A stretch of DNA of 64,000 nt from Pegea sp. RAD2-039 (Eukaryota > Chordata > Thaliacea > Salpida > Salpidae), in NCBI GenBank assembly GCA_034620365.1, contig JAQGEQ010000204.1:372001-436000 (forward strand), read 5' to 3'. Each line of letters opens with the position of its first letter. Within the stretch, counting starts at the first letter, position 1. Under the pieces are notes generated by a model. The model worked only from the letters and a program-made list of their open reading frames with translations, was not told where the DNA came from and did not search any database. The translations under genes and the position numbers were made by a program. This document shows, one piece after another, positions 10,594-23,263 of this stretch.

Positions 10594-12977
10594 GGTTAGT
10601 CAACTTTTTACTTCAATAATTAAACCAAAAACTGCTGAGATTCAGCTTAGTTTCAAGAGCTTTACATTGTAATTGTGACGTCACCTAATATGTTTACAAC
10701 ACACCTTGATTATTTATTTATTTATTGATCAGTGTGTAATTTGCTTCCTTCTTTTTCTATCTTTAAAACTCACAGTACTACCAACATATTATAATGATTA
10801 GGGGTTGACAAACTTTTGGAGTTCAAAAGCCAAATTTCAATCTCAACTGTAGTCAATTGCAGCAAGTTTTTACAGTAAAAATCGTCGTAAAAGTATAATA
10901 CTACTACTAGTAATCAAATTTTCATTTGAAAAATGTTCCAAAAGTTCAAGGAAAGTTATTAATCATTATAAAATATGGCGCAATTGTACAATTTGCAAAA
11001 TTTTCTAAACTGTCTGTCACTCGGCTGCTGTACTGGTTTGTTATTGCAATTACTTTACTAAAAAGTCATTCGGACTGAGATGTTGAGCCAAATACTGAAG
11101 TAATTTTCTGAATATTTGCTAAAAACCAGAAGATTTTTTCTAAGAAACGAATTTAAGATCCCATCATGAATTAACATTTCAAGTCAATTACTGTCTAAAA
11201 CATTATTGCCTATTTAGCAATCCTAATTCGATGAGATCAGAAGCTACTGCTGAATCTACTTTGTGAAAATCTATTGACAACTTCTTTAAAGGTAAAGGGC
11301 AACACATTTCACCGTTTTGATGCTTGAACTCGTTAACCAAATTGCTAATAAGTTTTTCATATGTCTCAAAAGATTAGTAAGCTGGATAGTTTGCTGCGAT
11401 TAAAAAAATTGCTGCAATTTTATAAGTAAACTATGTTTTCGAAAAACCAATGAAAAGATGCTGTACTATATACTTGGTGGAGCAGTTTATTTTTCTTGTA
11501 AGAGTTATTTAATGCTAAATTTGCACGATATTATCAACTATGAATGTCAAATTAACAAGTATTTTTTGTATATAAGTTGAAAATTGTCTTTCTTTCTCTA
11601 AAAATTAATGGATTAATAAGATTAGAAAATATTTTAAGACAACCAGCAAGATTTAAATATTACAGTGAAATGAACAATTGATTTAATTTTAAGCAATATC
11701 AATAACAACAAAGATAAAACTTGCAATGATCTTTTCCTAGCCAAAGTAAGTGAAATTAAAACTTTGGATATGAAGGTAAAGAGTTTGATAGTTAGATAAA
11801 TATCTAATGTGTCCGTACCTTTAATAATTCAAACATTTAGGATAGGTAGCTAAGAAGGCAGTTATTTCCAACTTATTTAATAACTTTTTCTATATCGTAT
11901 GAAAGAAACAAATATAACAAAACTTCTGGTTCAAAAGCCAAGTCTTAAAACACCAGAAATATAAATAAACACAAAAGTTCAGAAACTAAAAGTTTATATA
12001 AAAAATTAGATTATTGAAGTCAAAAGATTTTGGTTACATAATTCTGAAGATCGGTCATCTAATTTCTTTATCAGATTTTTTTATTAATGCATTTTTGCGT
12101 TCAAACCCTTTCATGCATAGTCAAATAAAAATTAATGTAGTAACTTATTCTTGAATTAAATCAAAAACAACATTTAGAACGAAAAATTGTTAACAATTTT
12201 GCTTGTAAAAATTTTGAAAATCAGTATGATATTAAAATAAGAAGTATTTGTTTTTAACCTAAAAGTTAGATCTATAAAATTTCAGCAGCACCAAAAGTAA
12301 GTTATGTTTTTAATGGTTTTATATAACGCCAAACCGGACATAACATAAGGAGCTGGGAATACTAAGTTTTCAAATATACAAAATCTATTTAGGTCACAAA
12401 GTGTAATGAAGCAGTACGAACGGTGAATATTTTAAAATTTCACAATGACTCAAAAGAAAATAAAAATATTTTAGTAAAAAGTTTATTTTTAAACTTTTAA
12501 TTTGGTTTCAGTTAGATTATATTTTTAAATCAGATATTTGAAAGTTGTTGTAAACCCTTATCTTAAGTTAATGATTATTTATTTAAATCTTTTGAACAGT
12601 TATCAACAACTTGAACAGCTCTAATAAAATCAATATACAAAACTTCGAAATAATTCAAGCACACTTCAAAACTTTTCTCTTTAAAGTTGTTATTAATAAT
12701 CTAATAATGAAACTAGTATGGCTAAGAAACAACAATTTATCAAAAATATTGTATATTTCTTACATGGTAGATAAACTAAAAGTTCTAAAGGGTTTCAAGA
12801 GACAAGCATGAAAAGATAAAACAGCAATTGATGATATTGATTTACTAAACATTAAATTTTCACTTATTTTGATAACCGAATTGAAACAGTATCAAACTAT
12901 AATAAAGTTCTAAAACTAAGTTAGCGCAAAATTGAATGATAATAAATAAGATGAATTAGAATTGAATCAAAGAATAT
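10594..12977. other. Intergenic region between two divergently placed minus-strand genes
   Basis: About 2.4 kb without a supportable gene. A (TTTA)n-like stretch occurs near 10710-10725. At 10799 a motif (ggggttgacaaacttttgg) resembles hAT transposon ends, and on the minus strand around 11225-11380 there is a short coding-like stretch. Both are weak and may be an old transposon relic. The right part holds the 3' UTR of DDX1. Confidence 0.4.
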
Positions 12978-15900
12978 TTATGCTTTGTTTAGAATAGAAG
13001 AAATGTTATTTGAAAGAAGAAGAAAAGATGATTGTGCTGTACGTTCAAGATCTTGTAGTTGTTGAACAGTAGGTGCAAGTACATCAGCATGGCCCTTATA
13101 GGACAGCTGATTCAACCCACCTTTGCCACGTTTTTTACCATAAACAACCTGAAATAAAAATTACCAAAAAATAAATCAAATGCTGAAATATAAACGACTG
13201 ATCGTACCTTTCCGTCAAACTCATCAACCGGAATCTCCATCTTGGATGTAGTTTGCTCAATTGTGATCTTAAGATGACTTTCAACATCTCCTAATAAAGT
13301 TGCTTCATCATACCTGCCACACATCAGTCAATATTTGAAATAAAAAGAGATTTAATAACAAACCAAATACAGCAGCCTCCATGGTCAGTTAAGTTAGTGT
13401 TGTAGCACCCTCTGCCACGATTCCTGCAGTTGCTATGATACCAAACCTACAAAGAAAATTTAAGATGTGCTCACATACAAACAACTTCCTACTTTCTCCT
13501 TATGTTTGGTTGCAACTAACGAAATGGCTAACCCCATTCGTTCAGCTCGTCCAACACGACCAATTCGATGTACATAGTTTTGTTTATCATCAGGTAATGT
13601 TACATTAATCACAAACGGAACTCCTCGAATATCTATTCCTCTGGCGGCAACATCAGTGCAAATCAGATGACGAACCTGAAAAAGTCAACAGACTTTCATC
13701 GACTGAATAATAAAATGAAACAATTTCAATTGTAACTAACTCGCTGTGCTTTGAATTGTTCTAAGTTGGATCTTCTTTCAGGTGGTTTTCTGTCACTATG
13801 AAGACACACACACGAAAACTCGTGCTGATGAACCCGAGGACCTCCTCCAAGTTGACAAAAGTATCTTTCTAAATTATCACAGTCAAGTTTTGTACGACAA
13901 AATATAATCGATTGTTCCATTTTGTGCTGTTTAATGGCTTTCACACAATATTCTCCTATAAGTTGTAGTTGTCAAGAAAAGTGATCAGAAAATTATAAAA
14001 AAACCTTTTAAAATTTTAACTCCTTCTGAATGTTTTTCCATCGATTCACGTGATGTAGCTCTGACATCATCAGATTTATGAACCCCATCAGTGAGAACAT
14101 GATTACGAAGTCCCATCCAACTTGGATCAGTTACTGGATTAACAGGAACAACTACATGATGTACAGTTTCAGGAACTGAATCTTCACCCTATATAAAAGA
14201 TGAAGTAAAAACCTAGATACGTAAAATGGTGGAAACTTGTTAAGCTCTGATTAGAAGTGTCATCAGCAGAGAGTTGGTTGAAATGATTGAGTTTATCTGA
14301 CATAAATAATAACAAAATCTCACCTTTAAATCAACCCAGGTTGGAAAATGCATAATTTTCTCTGACAACTTTTTAACATCGAAACTATGTAAAGTAGCGG
14401 AACAAACAACTACTTGCAGTTTCCTTCCATCAGAAGTCATCTAAATCACATCAATGTACTTGTGCAAATATTTCAAACAACCAACCTTGGGAATTTTAGA
14501 ATAAGTTCGATTTATAAAATCTCCATTACCAGCACTAAGCAACCCATCACATTCATCAAGTACCATAAATCGAACATGATTTAAGCTAATCTAAAAAGAA
14601 AGTAGCCTTGTGAAAAACTAGTAGTGACTTGTTACTATTGAGGTAGGTGTTCCACAGTTTATAACAAAACATTTGGTTTTGATAAAGTACCTTGTTAGAA
14701 GATATGAAATCATCAACTCTACCAGGAGTTCCAACTAAAATATCGACACCTGAAGAGATAGAGCGCAGCTGTTCAGTGGCAGCGACACCTCCAACTACAA
14801 GAGTCGTCGTTAGTTTCGGATTTGTTAGTTTAGAACTGAGTTTTTCAATGATGTTGTAAGTTTGTTCAGCAAGCTCTCTTGATGGTTCAATGATGATTGC
14901 ATAAGGAGAATGGTTTGATTTGACCTTCAACAAAATTTACAAATAATCAAATAGAAATGATAAATTGAAATATTACCGGAGTAGATGATATTGAGTTGCT
15001 TTTTAAACTTTTAATACTTTCATTGTCAGAAGCATCTGACAAAGCTTTATAGCCTTGTGTTGGTGGATAAGCAAATTTAGTTTTTCCAAAATTCATTTCA
15101 ACTTCAGCATCTTTTAGAACACAAGCGGCATAAAATGGATTCTTTCTCATATATCCTGGTATATCAAAGGCATGACCGAGACTAACACCATTTTTGGAAA
15201 AAAATATTTTTCCTAGAAAAATTTTACAATTAAAAGATTTAGCCTAAAATTCAACAAAAATTTTTTAGATAATTTTGTAGATTTTTCAGTTTTAATAAAC
15301 TTAAAGACTACAATTAAAAACTTAGATAATAAAAAATATACATTGTATTACCTTCATCAATATTTAAATAACAGCCAATAACATCATTATTTCCAAAGGG
15401 TTCACCATATGTATCAAATTGTGAACAATTTGACTTTTTACCAGTTTTTCCAAATCCATAACCATATTTATCAGTACCAAGATTATAACTAGCTTCAATT
15501 GTGGACCAGCCAACACGTGTTAAGCCATGGTCTTTACATGATGCCTAAAAATTTCCTTCAATAATTCTTTGAATCAAATTATAAACATAATTACAAAATT
15601 ATTCTAAACGATAATACAACTTTAAATTTAATAGAGAAAATCTTCTACCTCATAGTACCATTTGCCATAAGTAACAGCTTTAGTTGATCTTGCACCGTGC
15701 CATTGCTTGAATTCTCTACATTGACACAACAACCCATTTTCAGCAATGACAAATTTTTCACCTCTGTCATAAGCATTCATCTTCCATTCATTTGAAACTT
15801 TCTGGTAAAAAATCAAAAGAAAATAAGACTAAGAAAGATTTAAGAAAAGTTAACTTACAGTTTTTCCTTTTTTAGTCTTATGAACATCTTGATAAGTTTC

Positions 15901-16095
15901 ATGAACTATCTGTATTACTGGTATACTAAAAGCTGCAGTTTTTCCAGAACCAGTCTCAGCAGCCATTAGAACATCTCCACCACCAAGAATTAAGGGAATT
16001 GATTCAGCCTGAATATCTGTTGGTAACATCCAACCAAGCTCATCAACAATACCACCTATTTCAGGCATGACACCAAGATTTTCAAAAGCTGTCAT
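12978..16095 (-). CDS. DDX1: ATP-dependent RNA helicase DDX1
   Basis: Complete 13-exon gene: 16095-15859, 15801-15649, 15544-15352, 15212-14977, 14924-14691, 14590-14486, 14440-14324, 14188-14005, 13955-13741, 13675-13493, 13446-13364, 13313-13208, 13148-12978. All phases agree, giving 2,217 bases and 738 residues (human DDX1 has 740). Motif [10 protein letters not shown] is at residues 45-53. The SPRY domain typical of DDX1 follows inside the helicase core ([29 protein letters not shown]). Then come [14 protein letters not shown], motif [20 protein letters not shown] and [11 protein letters not shown]. The C-terminus keeps PVDEFDGK and [16 protein letters not shown]1 acts in the tRNA ligase complex, 3'-end processing and the DNA damage response in other animals. 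Motif II reads DECD (residues 363-366) rather than DEAD. The start is the conserved MxAF-GVMPEI. Confidence 0.97.
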
Positions 16096-17249
16096 CTTCA
16101 AAGAAAATCTATTCAATCCCTATTTGAGATAATAGAAATATTAAAAATCAAAACAAATTTTTCAAATATAGATTTAAATGAAAATAAAGTTATAAGTAAA
16201 ATGATGAACATAGGTACAACTAGTTACAACATTCAAACTTTTATATAATTTATATCACAAGAATTTAAAAGTAGATGAACTTTTAGTCTATTTATCAACT
16301 AATGAGACCAGGAAACCTATTTTTACTTTATTCAAAAGTTTCAAACAAATTTTGAAGTTTAAATAGATGTGCAAAATTTTAAAATTTAATAATTATCTCA
16401 CAAATAACTTTATATTTTCCTTGAACAGAATATTATTGTTGATAATCTAATACTTTTTATGTATATAAACTTGAATAGACTAAATTTTCAGAAAAGTATA
16501 ATGAAAGACACAAAAATTTATAAAAATTTGTTTCAATTGTTCAAAATTCAAAACTATAGAAAGAGAAAATTGTTTTTTCAGGAAACATTTTATCAAACTT
16601 TTTATTTAGAAAAAAACATCAGCTTTCACTTAATTTTCTACAAATGGAAACAAAAGCCTAAAAGAAATAATGAAACATTAATGTTATGATAATTTTCTAC
16701 AAAATAAACTTCATAGGATCTATTTAAAGTTTTACAGTTTCGCTCAAACGATCACTTTAAAAACTATGCAACAATCGAACATTAATCATAATATTTTTGA
16801 AAAGCTTCAAGATAAATAACAACTCTTAAAAATTATATTATTTGCTATTATTACCTGTATAGTAGCAAAATAAAATCGTTGTCTCCAGTTATTAACAAAG
16901 TTAGTTCAAATCTTATAAACATTTGAATCAAAAAAATAATGTATGACCATTTGCTATCCAAATTAAATCTAAAAATAAAAATGTAATCAATTGTTAGCCG
17001 ACATAATTAAACTATTTCTTGAAAGTTAGTTCATCAATTGAATACTAAATTCTCAAATCTTTTAAGACAAGAAATATTTTGACCTTAAAAAGGTTTTTAC
17101 CTTATACGTCTGTCTTAAATTAGAGTTTAACTCTTCTGTATAAAGTTCTCACCTTAAAAAGATGATAAAAAGGTTGAATCCTATATCATTCACTATAAAA
17201 AAATTTTTAGAGGTGGGATACTCTTTTACTTATACAAAAACCGTATAAG
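16096..17249. other. Intergenic, upstream of DDX1
   Basis: AT-rich sequence holding the DDX1 5' flank. One 76-codon open frame on the plus strand (16459-16689) is lysine/asparagine-rich and has no family features. No gene is seen. Confidence 0.4.
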
Positions 17250-17845
17250 CTCTCTATAAGCTCAATACTAAATTCTTGCAGTATTGACACCTTTTTTGAC
17301 CTTGTATTACTATTTAAAATAATTAATGGTTTGTATCATCTTGACTTTATATAATAATTTAAAGATCGCAATTTCTCATACGTCCCTAGAGTCATCATTC
17401 AAGAATAACCCGTTCAAGAACCTTAATATTACCCAGAGAAGTAAGTACTTCTCAAATAGAGTAATAAAGGTTCGGAATTCTCTTTCCGATTCCATTACTG
17501 CATAAAAATCTATCCTATCTTCTAAAATTATGCTAAAAATGATTTGGGTAAATTCCAGATAATATAAATTACGCTGCCAGGTCCCTCATTTTCTTCTCAT
17601 ATTCTATTATATTAAATTTTTGGTTCATGGTCTGTAATTTACATATGCCTCTAATAATAATAGGGCCTACTTCGGCCAAAATCTGCCATACCTCTTCAGT
17701 GTTTCTATTCTTTCTGTATTAATTTTAAAGCGTGATACTTAAAACCTTTTCATTCTTCATTCGTTCATAATACTAGGTTTTTGTTCGTTATAAGAGCTGA
17801 TGAATTTGTCACTCGCAGCCATCCGTTGAATAAATAAATAAAGGT
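17250..17845 (+). mobile_element. Relic of the 3' end of a LINE (non-LTR retrotransposon)
   Basis: Two fragments match the C-terminal end of LINE reverse transcriptase ORFs of the CR1/L2/Jockey type. At 17298-17351 the plus strand reads DLVLLFKIINGLYHLDFI and then stops, matching the usual DLxxTFKIxNGLxDLD. At 17401-17502 it reads RSKYFSNRVIKVRNSLSDSI, matching FFSxRVVNxWNSLPxSV. The two are one base out of frame with each other and stop codons interrupt them, so the element is dead. The sequence then runs through a GC-richer 3' UTR (agggcctacttcggcc at 17661) to a short gaataaataaataaa tail near 17828-17842, as in many LINEs. The 5' part is missing or unrecognisable. Confidence 0.65.
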
Positions 17846-20800
17846 AATTCACATACTAAAAATCCAACAACAAACACAAATGTAAACTTTGAAAAAAGAG
17901 ATGTTAAACTGATAGAAAATAGCAAAAAAAAACAATAAATAAATTATAAATATTATCCTCCTATTTGTATACTCCTCTATAAAACATAAAATAGTAATTG
18001 GCACACTATACATTTGGAGTAACATTATAAGCTATCAAAACTTTTCATTTAACAAAATCATTGATTCGTTGAAAAACTGCATTACAAACATATGCTGTGA
18101 TTAGTAATTGTCGTTTAGGATTCTTCTACCACTATGAGTACAAAGAAAATCATGTAAGTCTTCTCTGAAAAAACTGGTGTTCAAAAACTTGTTTAAAAAA
18201 CTGATGTATTATTTAAGATCAAAAGCATCAGAAACAAGTAAATCGATATTTTCAATTTTAATTTATCAATAATTTGATTTTATATGTTGATTAAAAATAA
18301 AGACTAAAAATCATAATTTATCACAAAGTAAAATATTTCGATTTTTTCGTATTTTAAGAACAAATAATTATTTGAATTATTGATTAAAGTTCATTAGTAT
18401 TAAAAAAATCTAATTAAATTAGAATAAGACTTTGATGTTGTTTAATTCTAAATATCTCTACCCTAAGAACCAAAAATAATGTAACTTGTTTGAATTGATG
18501 CAGCGTTTTAAACTAACCATTGAAAAGTTTCTCTCGTAGATTTAAGTCTAATAATTGATGATACTGATTTTTAGTGCAAAGGGTCGGCCATCTTTAGCAT
18601 TTCAATCATAGTTCTTGACCTTTTTCCACAATTGCCTGAAATCTATCTTTAGCCTACTAAGTATCTTTCTCGAACAATTTTTGAAGTCGTTTGTTAACTT
18701 CTAGTAATTATATTTTCAAAATATTGAAATTAATAATTAGCTCTGATTTTATGATCATCTTCATCTAGGTACTAAAATACTATAGCCATGGCTTTATTGC
18801 TAATTTTATCAAATTTTTTATTATTTCCCATAAACAGTAGTTGGGTATCTTAATTAATGAGAAAATATAAGTCGCTTGAAAAAAATTTGAAAAATACTTA
18901 TTTACCTGACAAGGTTGTTCATTGTATTAGAAAGGTGTTTGAAAATATTTAGCTTTTAGTTGTACTTTTAGATATTACATCATACTTTAACTTCAAACAA
19001 TCATCATACAGCAGTTGCATTTCCTACACTAAATTTACTAATCATTAATAATTTATAACGAATTGGTTTTACTAACCTGCTATCTATTTCATTTTTAATT
19101 TGTAAATTGTATTCAAAATTAACTCCAGAGTAATTACTATAAAAGTTATTTTTAAATTAGCTACGACGAGCAGCTTATTTTGTCAGATGTTTTTTATTTG
19201 TTGAGCAATCAACTTTCATACCGATATTTAATCAATTAATTTGTCTGTTATGTTATATGATTAAAGATGAAACAAAGTTGTTTGGTTTTATACAACTACA
19301 GATTCAACAAGAAAATATTCTTAATTGAATGTAATTAATTGTAGATTAAAGTACTATGGTTATTTATTGTAATCTATTTATTTTTTTTCAAATTGTTGTC
19401 TAAATTGTTAAATTTTAATTTCTATCAAGATTTACTATCATTTCTACTATTCTTGTTTGTAGTTGTAATGCATGCTTATCTAATGGTGAGAAATTTTAAA
19501 AATGCATATACTTAAAAGAAGTTTGATGTTAGTCGGAAAAACCTCGTGTAATATAAACAAATTGCTTTACTACACTTCCTAAATTGCGTTTAAGCGTTGT
19601 AAGGTTTTCATTATTTGAATAAATATATTTGATCGTTAATTGCATTTTTTGACATTTATTAGTCAAATGTTTAAAGAAACAAAAGATTTAGAAAAGTTAG
19701 TAATGTAGCGTAGGTTAGTTAATACCAGGTAACTTTCTTAAAAGTTATCTTAAGTGATATAATGAATATATTATGACTTTAAATATTTTAACAAAAAACT
19801 TATTTAGAATTATTTTTACTTTTTCAAATAAACTAAATTAAATCTTTATTTAAATTTTTTTTTCAGTCTCATGTAACGAGTTTTGATATTACTAAATTTT
19901 TATTGATTTACATCAGCTAGTAATTTTCAAACTTTTATATGGATATTTTCCTGTGCTTGACTAAAAGCAATTTACAGTTTATAAATGTGTGTTTGTTGAT
20001 TTGTTTATATTTATTATGTTTTAAATGCTTTGACCATCAAACTTTTTTGTTGGTAAAATTTTGACTTTTTCATCAAATGTACTAAATATATTTAGTTTAT
20101 TTTAGTAAATTTAATCAAGTAAACAATTTTAGTTATTGATTATTTTATTATTGATTACCTACTTAGTTAAGCTTCAAATAAACTGATTAACATTTTGTTT
20201 AAAACTACTGATTATTGTATTATTTTGCTTACTAATTTTTAGCTTTTAATGATCTTAATATATAGATGGTTTATGTTTTCTAAACTAATTACATACAGTT
20301 ATGATAAATGATTATAGTAAGTATACAACTAATTGTTTATTATATTGATAAATAGTCTAATTTTAATTATAACTTTAAGTTAGCTTAAAAGTACTTATAA
20401 AGGAATATGCATTTGATCATTATCAGTAGTATTTTTATCTAATTATATTTTTAGATAGCAATTAATTTTAACTGATATTGTATTTTAGGTAGCTTTACTC
20501 TAGCAAATATAAACTGTGTTATCTATTATTAATTATTATTAACTAAGCATATTTTTTTTATCAATTATTGTTTCATAAAATTTTTAATATCTTATAAATT
20601 ATAAGTAATTTTAAATAATATTCAAGTTTTGTAATAAGTTTTTTTAAAGTTTTTAAATTTTAGTCTTTATATAATTATAAAATAAAAACTTGGGTGATAT
20701 AAAAGAAACAATATATCTTAATTATAAAATGTTTTTCTCATAAAAGTATATTACTTATAAAACTGACATGAAATATGGAAGTTAACAATTGTTTTCAAAT

Positions 20801-20869
20801 ATTAAATAGCTGAAGTTTATTTTAAACAGATTTCAGATGTTTCTATCAAAGAGTTAAATCATTATTATA
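17846..20869. other. Intergenic, upstream of DCAF15
   Basis: About 3 kb of very AT-rich DNA with only short open frames. No gene or repeat is recognised. A six-codon upstream reading frame (ATG at 20837, stop at 20855-20857), placed directly after an acceptor-like tttcag, precedes the DCAF15 start by 33 bases. It may mark the start of the exon carrying the coding region. Confidence 0.4.
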
Positions 20870-23263
20870 ATGAGTTTTAAAAAATCTGGTTCAACTTCTG
20901 ATAAACAGTTTAGAAAATTTTCTGCCATACATATATTAAAAAATCGTGAAATTTATGGAATTGCTTGTCATCAAAAGAGACGAAACCCAGGTGGAACGCC
21001 ATCTAGAATATTCTCAACTTTACCTAATAGACTTGTATTTTCATTAAAAGATATTGTTAGTATAGAAAAGTTAGTGGAAGAAGCTCATGTCTTTCTTGGA
21101 TTTAATAGTGATGGGACACTGCTCATATCTTATACTGAAGTTTTTGAAGCTGAAGAAAACACTGGGTTTCCTTCTTATGTATATTATTTACATTGGTGGC
21201 TGTTTGATTTTCATAGATCAATGAAAAAGCTGGCATCAGTTCGTTTGTTTGCAAATGAGAAAGTGTCATCACCACTCAAGCTCACCTACGCTGAGTGGCC
21301 AAAAACAAAATCGAAAATAATTTTTTATGGCTGGGAAAATGATTTAGAAAATTGTTATATTACTGTAGCTGCTGTACCATCTTTATTAAATTGTTTGAAC
21401 TGTTCTTTTGTAATAACTGACTCACAAATTTCTTCACCAGAAAAATGTCTTGAACATGGTTTTTCTGTTCATATGAAACATACATCTGTTTCTTCTCATA
21501 CAATTATTCTTAACTCTAGAGGACTTAGGATTGACAACTTGATCATCTTAAACATGGGTCATTCTATTGCTGTCATGAGTTTAGGAATTTTAAAGAAAGG
21601 AGCCAGTACAGACTGTTTACCATTATCATTATTCAAAAAAGCAAATTCAAGAAAAGAAAAGTTTTCTTCCACTACTTCAGAATCTAATAGTATGACTGAC
21701 AGTACTAAATATAGCTCTCAATCAAGTGAAAGTTATAATAGTCAAAAGTTATCTCAGTGTTCTGTTGAAGACTTTTCAGAAAGAACAAAGTCAGAAACAG
21801 ATGCAGATGTTTGTTCATTCCCACAAAATTCTCAAGATTCTCAAATCTCTATCAACAATAAAAACACTTTGGTGTCTCCACATCATCCACCTGAAAAAAC
21901 TCATTGTGCTTGCAACAAACAAATGCCACCCCCATCAAGTGATTTTCGAACAACAAATTCAGCAAAGTCGTCTCAAGAAGACCCTTATTTTGATTATTAT
22001 TCAGAGCCTAAAAGTATAGTTTTAAGACAACCATTTTCTCAGATAGACGCTTCTAAGTATCACAATGAAAACGTTTGTATTGGAGTTCATTCTAGTAACA
22101 GAAGTATGCAGTTAAATAAGGAATGTTTTTCTGCTGCTTCTGTCAGTAGTGCTAACCGCTCTAGGCTGGGAATAACAAGAAAGCGTTATAATACTCAGAA
22201 TGTGGAAAATGATTGTGATAAAATGCCATTGTCACCTGTTCAAGATTGCTCTATAACTTTTAAATCTTCAGAAAGCACCGAAGTTCTATGTACTTACTGT
22301 GGACTGAAAATAGATAACAAATCACTGTGTTTGCCTACTGTAAAGTTTTCAGAGGATAAAAAGTCGAAAAATTATCTGTCTCAAAAGCATAATTCTTTTG
22401 CTTCCTGTAATTTTCTGAAAAATCGAAAGTTGTTACTAAGTGAAATCAAAGAAGCACATGAACCATGGCAACATTCACTAGACCTAAACGCGCCAACACC
22501 GAGTCCTTCGACCAGTGAAAGCAGTTTTGGTGAAGTAGGTTCATCATCAGTAATTAAATCTGGCCGTCAAGGTGAAGGTATTTCCTTCATTGAGACACTT
22601 TATGAACAAACGCTCGACGTTCGAGCTGACAATGAGTTCAATGCTGCCTTATCTTCTGATGAAAATGGCCTTTTTTATGGACCGGTCACTTTCCAGGGAG
22701 ATGCTGGCGTACCCCTGATACCATGTCAATCTAATAATACATTAGATGCTGCTGCCTTCAGCCAAGATCTTGTACTTGATATTGAGCATGTCATCTTTGA
22801 TGTACTCCTCACCCGTTCCTACGTTACATATAAACTTGGTATGCTAATCGATTATGACGTTCAAATTGTAAACACTTGTCCCGCTACTCATTCGGTAACT
22901 ATGTTTGTTGTGGCACTTCTTGATATTTCAGCTAAACGAAAACGTGAAGACAATCATCAATCCTCACCTAAGCCTTCAGTATCCAAGAATAATTTTCATG
23001 AAGTTCAGTTTTTTCTTTGCTGGCGTCTTCAAACTGGACGGTATGAGGTGGTTGCTTGGCATTTGAGGCCTTATTCTGAAAAAGTAAGTGGTAAATGGGA
23101 TGCATCATGGACAAGAGAAGTTTGTACCAAGGTACGACATGTTGATGCAATCCCACAAAGTCGTCATTCATCTGTCTATTCTTTAAACAATTCGAATGTA
23201 ATTAGTGGAAGGTCGTTAAATCTGTTATGGGACCCCGACCAAATGTATGTCATTCGCAAGTGA
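20870..23263 (+). CDS. DCAF15: DDB1- and CUL4-associated factor 15 (DCAF15)
   Basis: Single uninterrupted reading frame of 797 codons. DCAF15 is a substrate receptor of the CRL4 ubiquitin ligase: it binds DDB1 and DDA1 and recruits substrates. The N-terminal half shows the conserved blocks LPNRLVFSLKDIV, AHVFLGFNSDGTLLISYT, YYLHWWLFDFH, VRLFANE and LTYAEWP. These are followed by a small cysteine-containing segment (LLNCLNC) and CLEHGFSVHMKH. The middle (about residues 245-600) is a serine-rich low-complexity linker, longer than in vertebrates (human protein about 600 aa), and holds a CxxC pair (CTYCGLKI). The C-terminal domain is conserved (LDIEHVIFDVLL, IDYDVQIVNTCPATHSV, FFLCWRLQTG, TRE-C, LLWDPDQMYVI). 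ATG at 20870 is the first in frame. The complete absence of introns contrasts with its neighbours. Confidence 0.9.
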   Translation: MSFKKSGSTSDKQFRKFSAIHILKNREIYGIACHQKRRNPGGTPSRIFSTLPNRLVFSLKDIVSIEKLVEEAHVFLGFNSDGTLLISYTEVFEAEENTGFPSYVYYLHWWLFDFHRSMKKLASVRLFANEKVSSPLKLTYAEWPKTKSKIIFYGWENDLENCYITVAAVPSLLNCLNCSFVITDSQISSPEKCLEHGFSVHMKHTSVSSHTIILNSRGLRIDNLIILNMGHSIAVMSLGILKKGASTDCLPLSLFKKANSRKEKFSSTTSESNSMTDSTKYSSQSSESYNSQKLSQCSVEDFSERTKSETDADVCSFPQNSQDSQISINNKNTLVSPHHPPEKTHCACNKQMPPPSSDFRTTNSAKSSQEDPYFDYYSEPKSIVLRQPFSQIDASKYHNENVCIGVHSSNRSMQLNKECFSAASVSSANRSRLGITRKRYNTQNVENDCDKMPLSPVQDCSITFKSSESTEVLCTYCGLKIDNKSLCLPTVKFSEDKKSKNYLSQKHNSFASCNFLKNRKLLLSEIKEAHEPWQHSLDLNAPTPSPSTSESSFGEVGSSSVIKSGRQGEGISFIETLYEQTLDVRADNEFNAALSSDENGLFYGPVTFQGDAGVPLIPCQSNNTLDAAAFSQDLVLDIEHVIFDVLLTRSYVTYKLGMLIDYDVQIVNTCPATHSVTMFVVALLDISAKRKREDNHQSSPKPSVSKNNFHEVQFFLCWRLQTGRYEVVAWHLRPYSEKVSGKWDASWTREVCTKVRHVDAIPQSRHSSVYSLNNSNVISGRSLNLLWDPDQMYVIRK

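Noticed and set aside
16459..16689. 76-codon open frame upstream of DDX1
   Set aside because: AT-driven composition with no recognisable features; probably chance.
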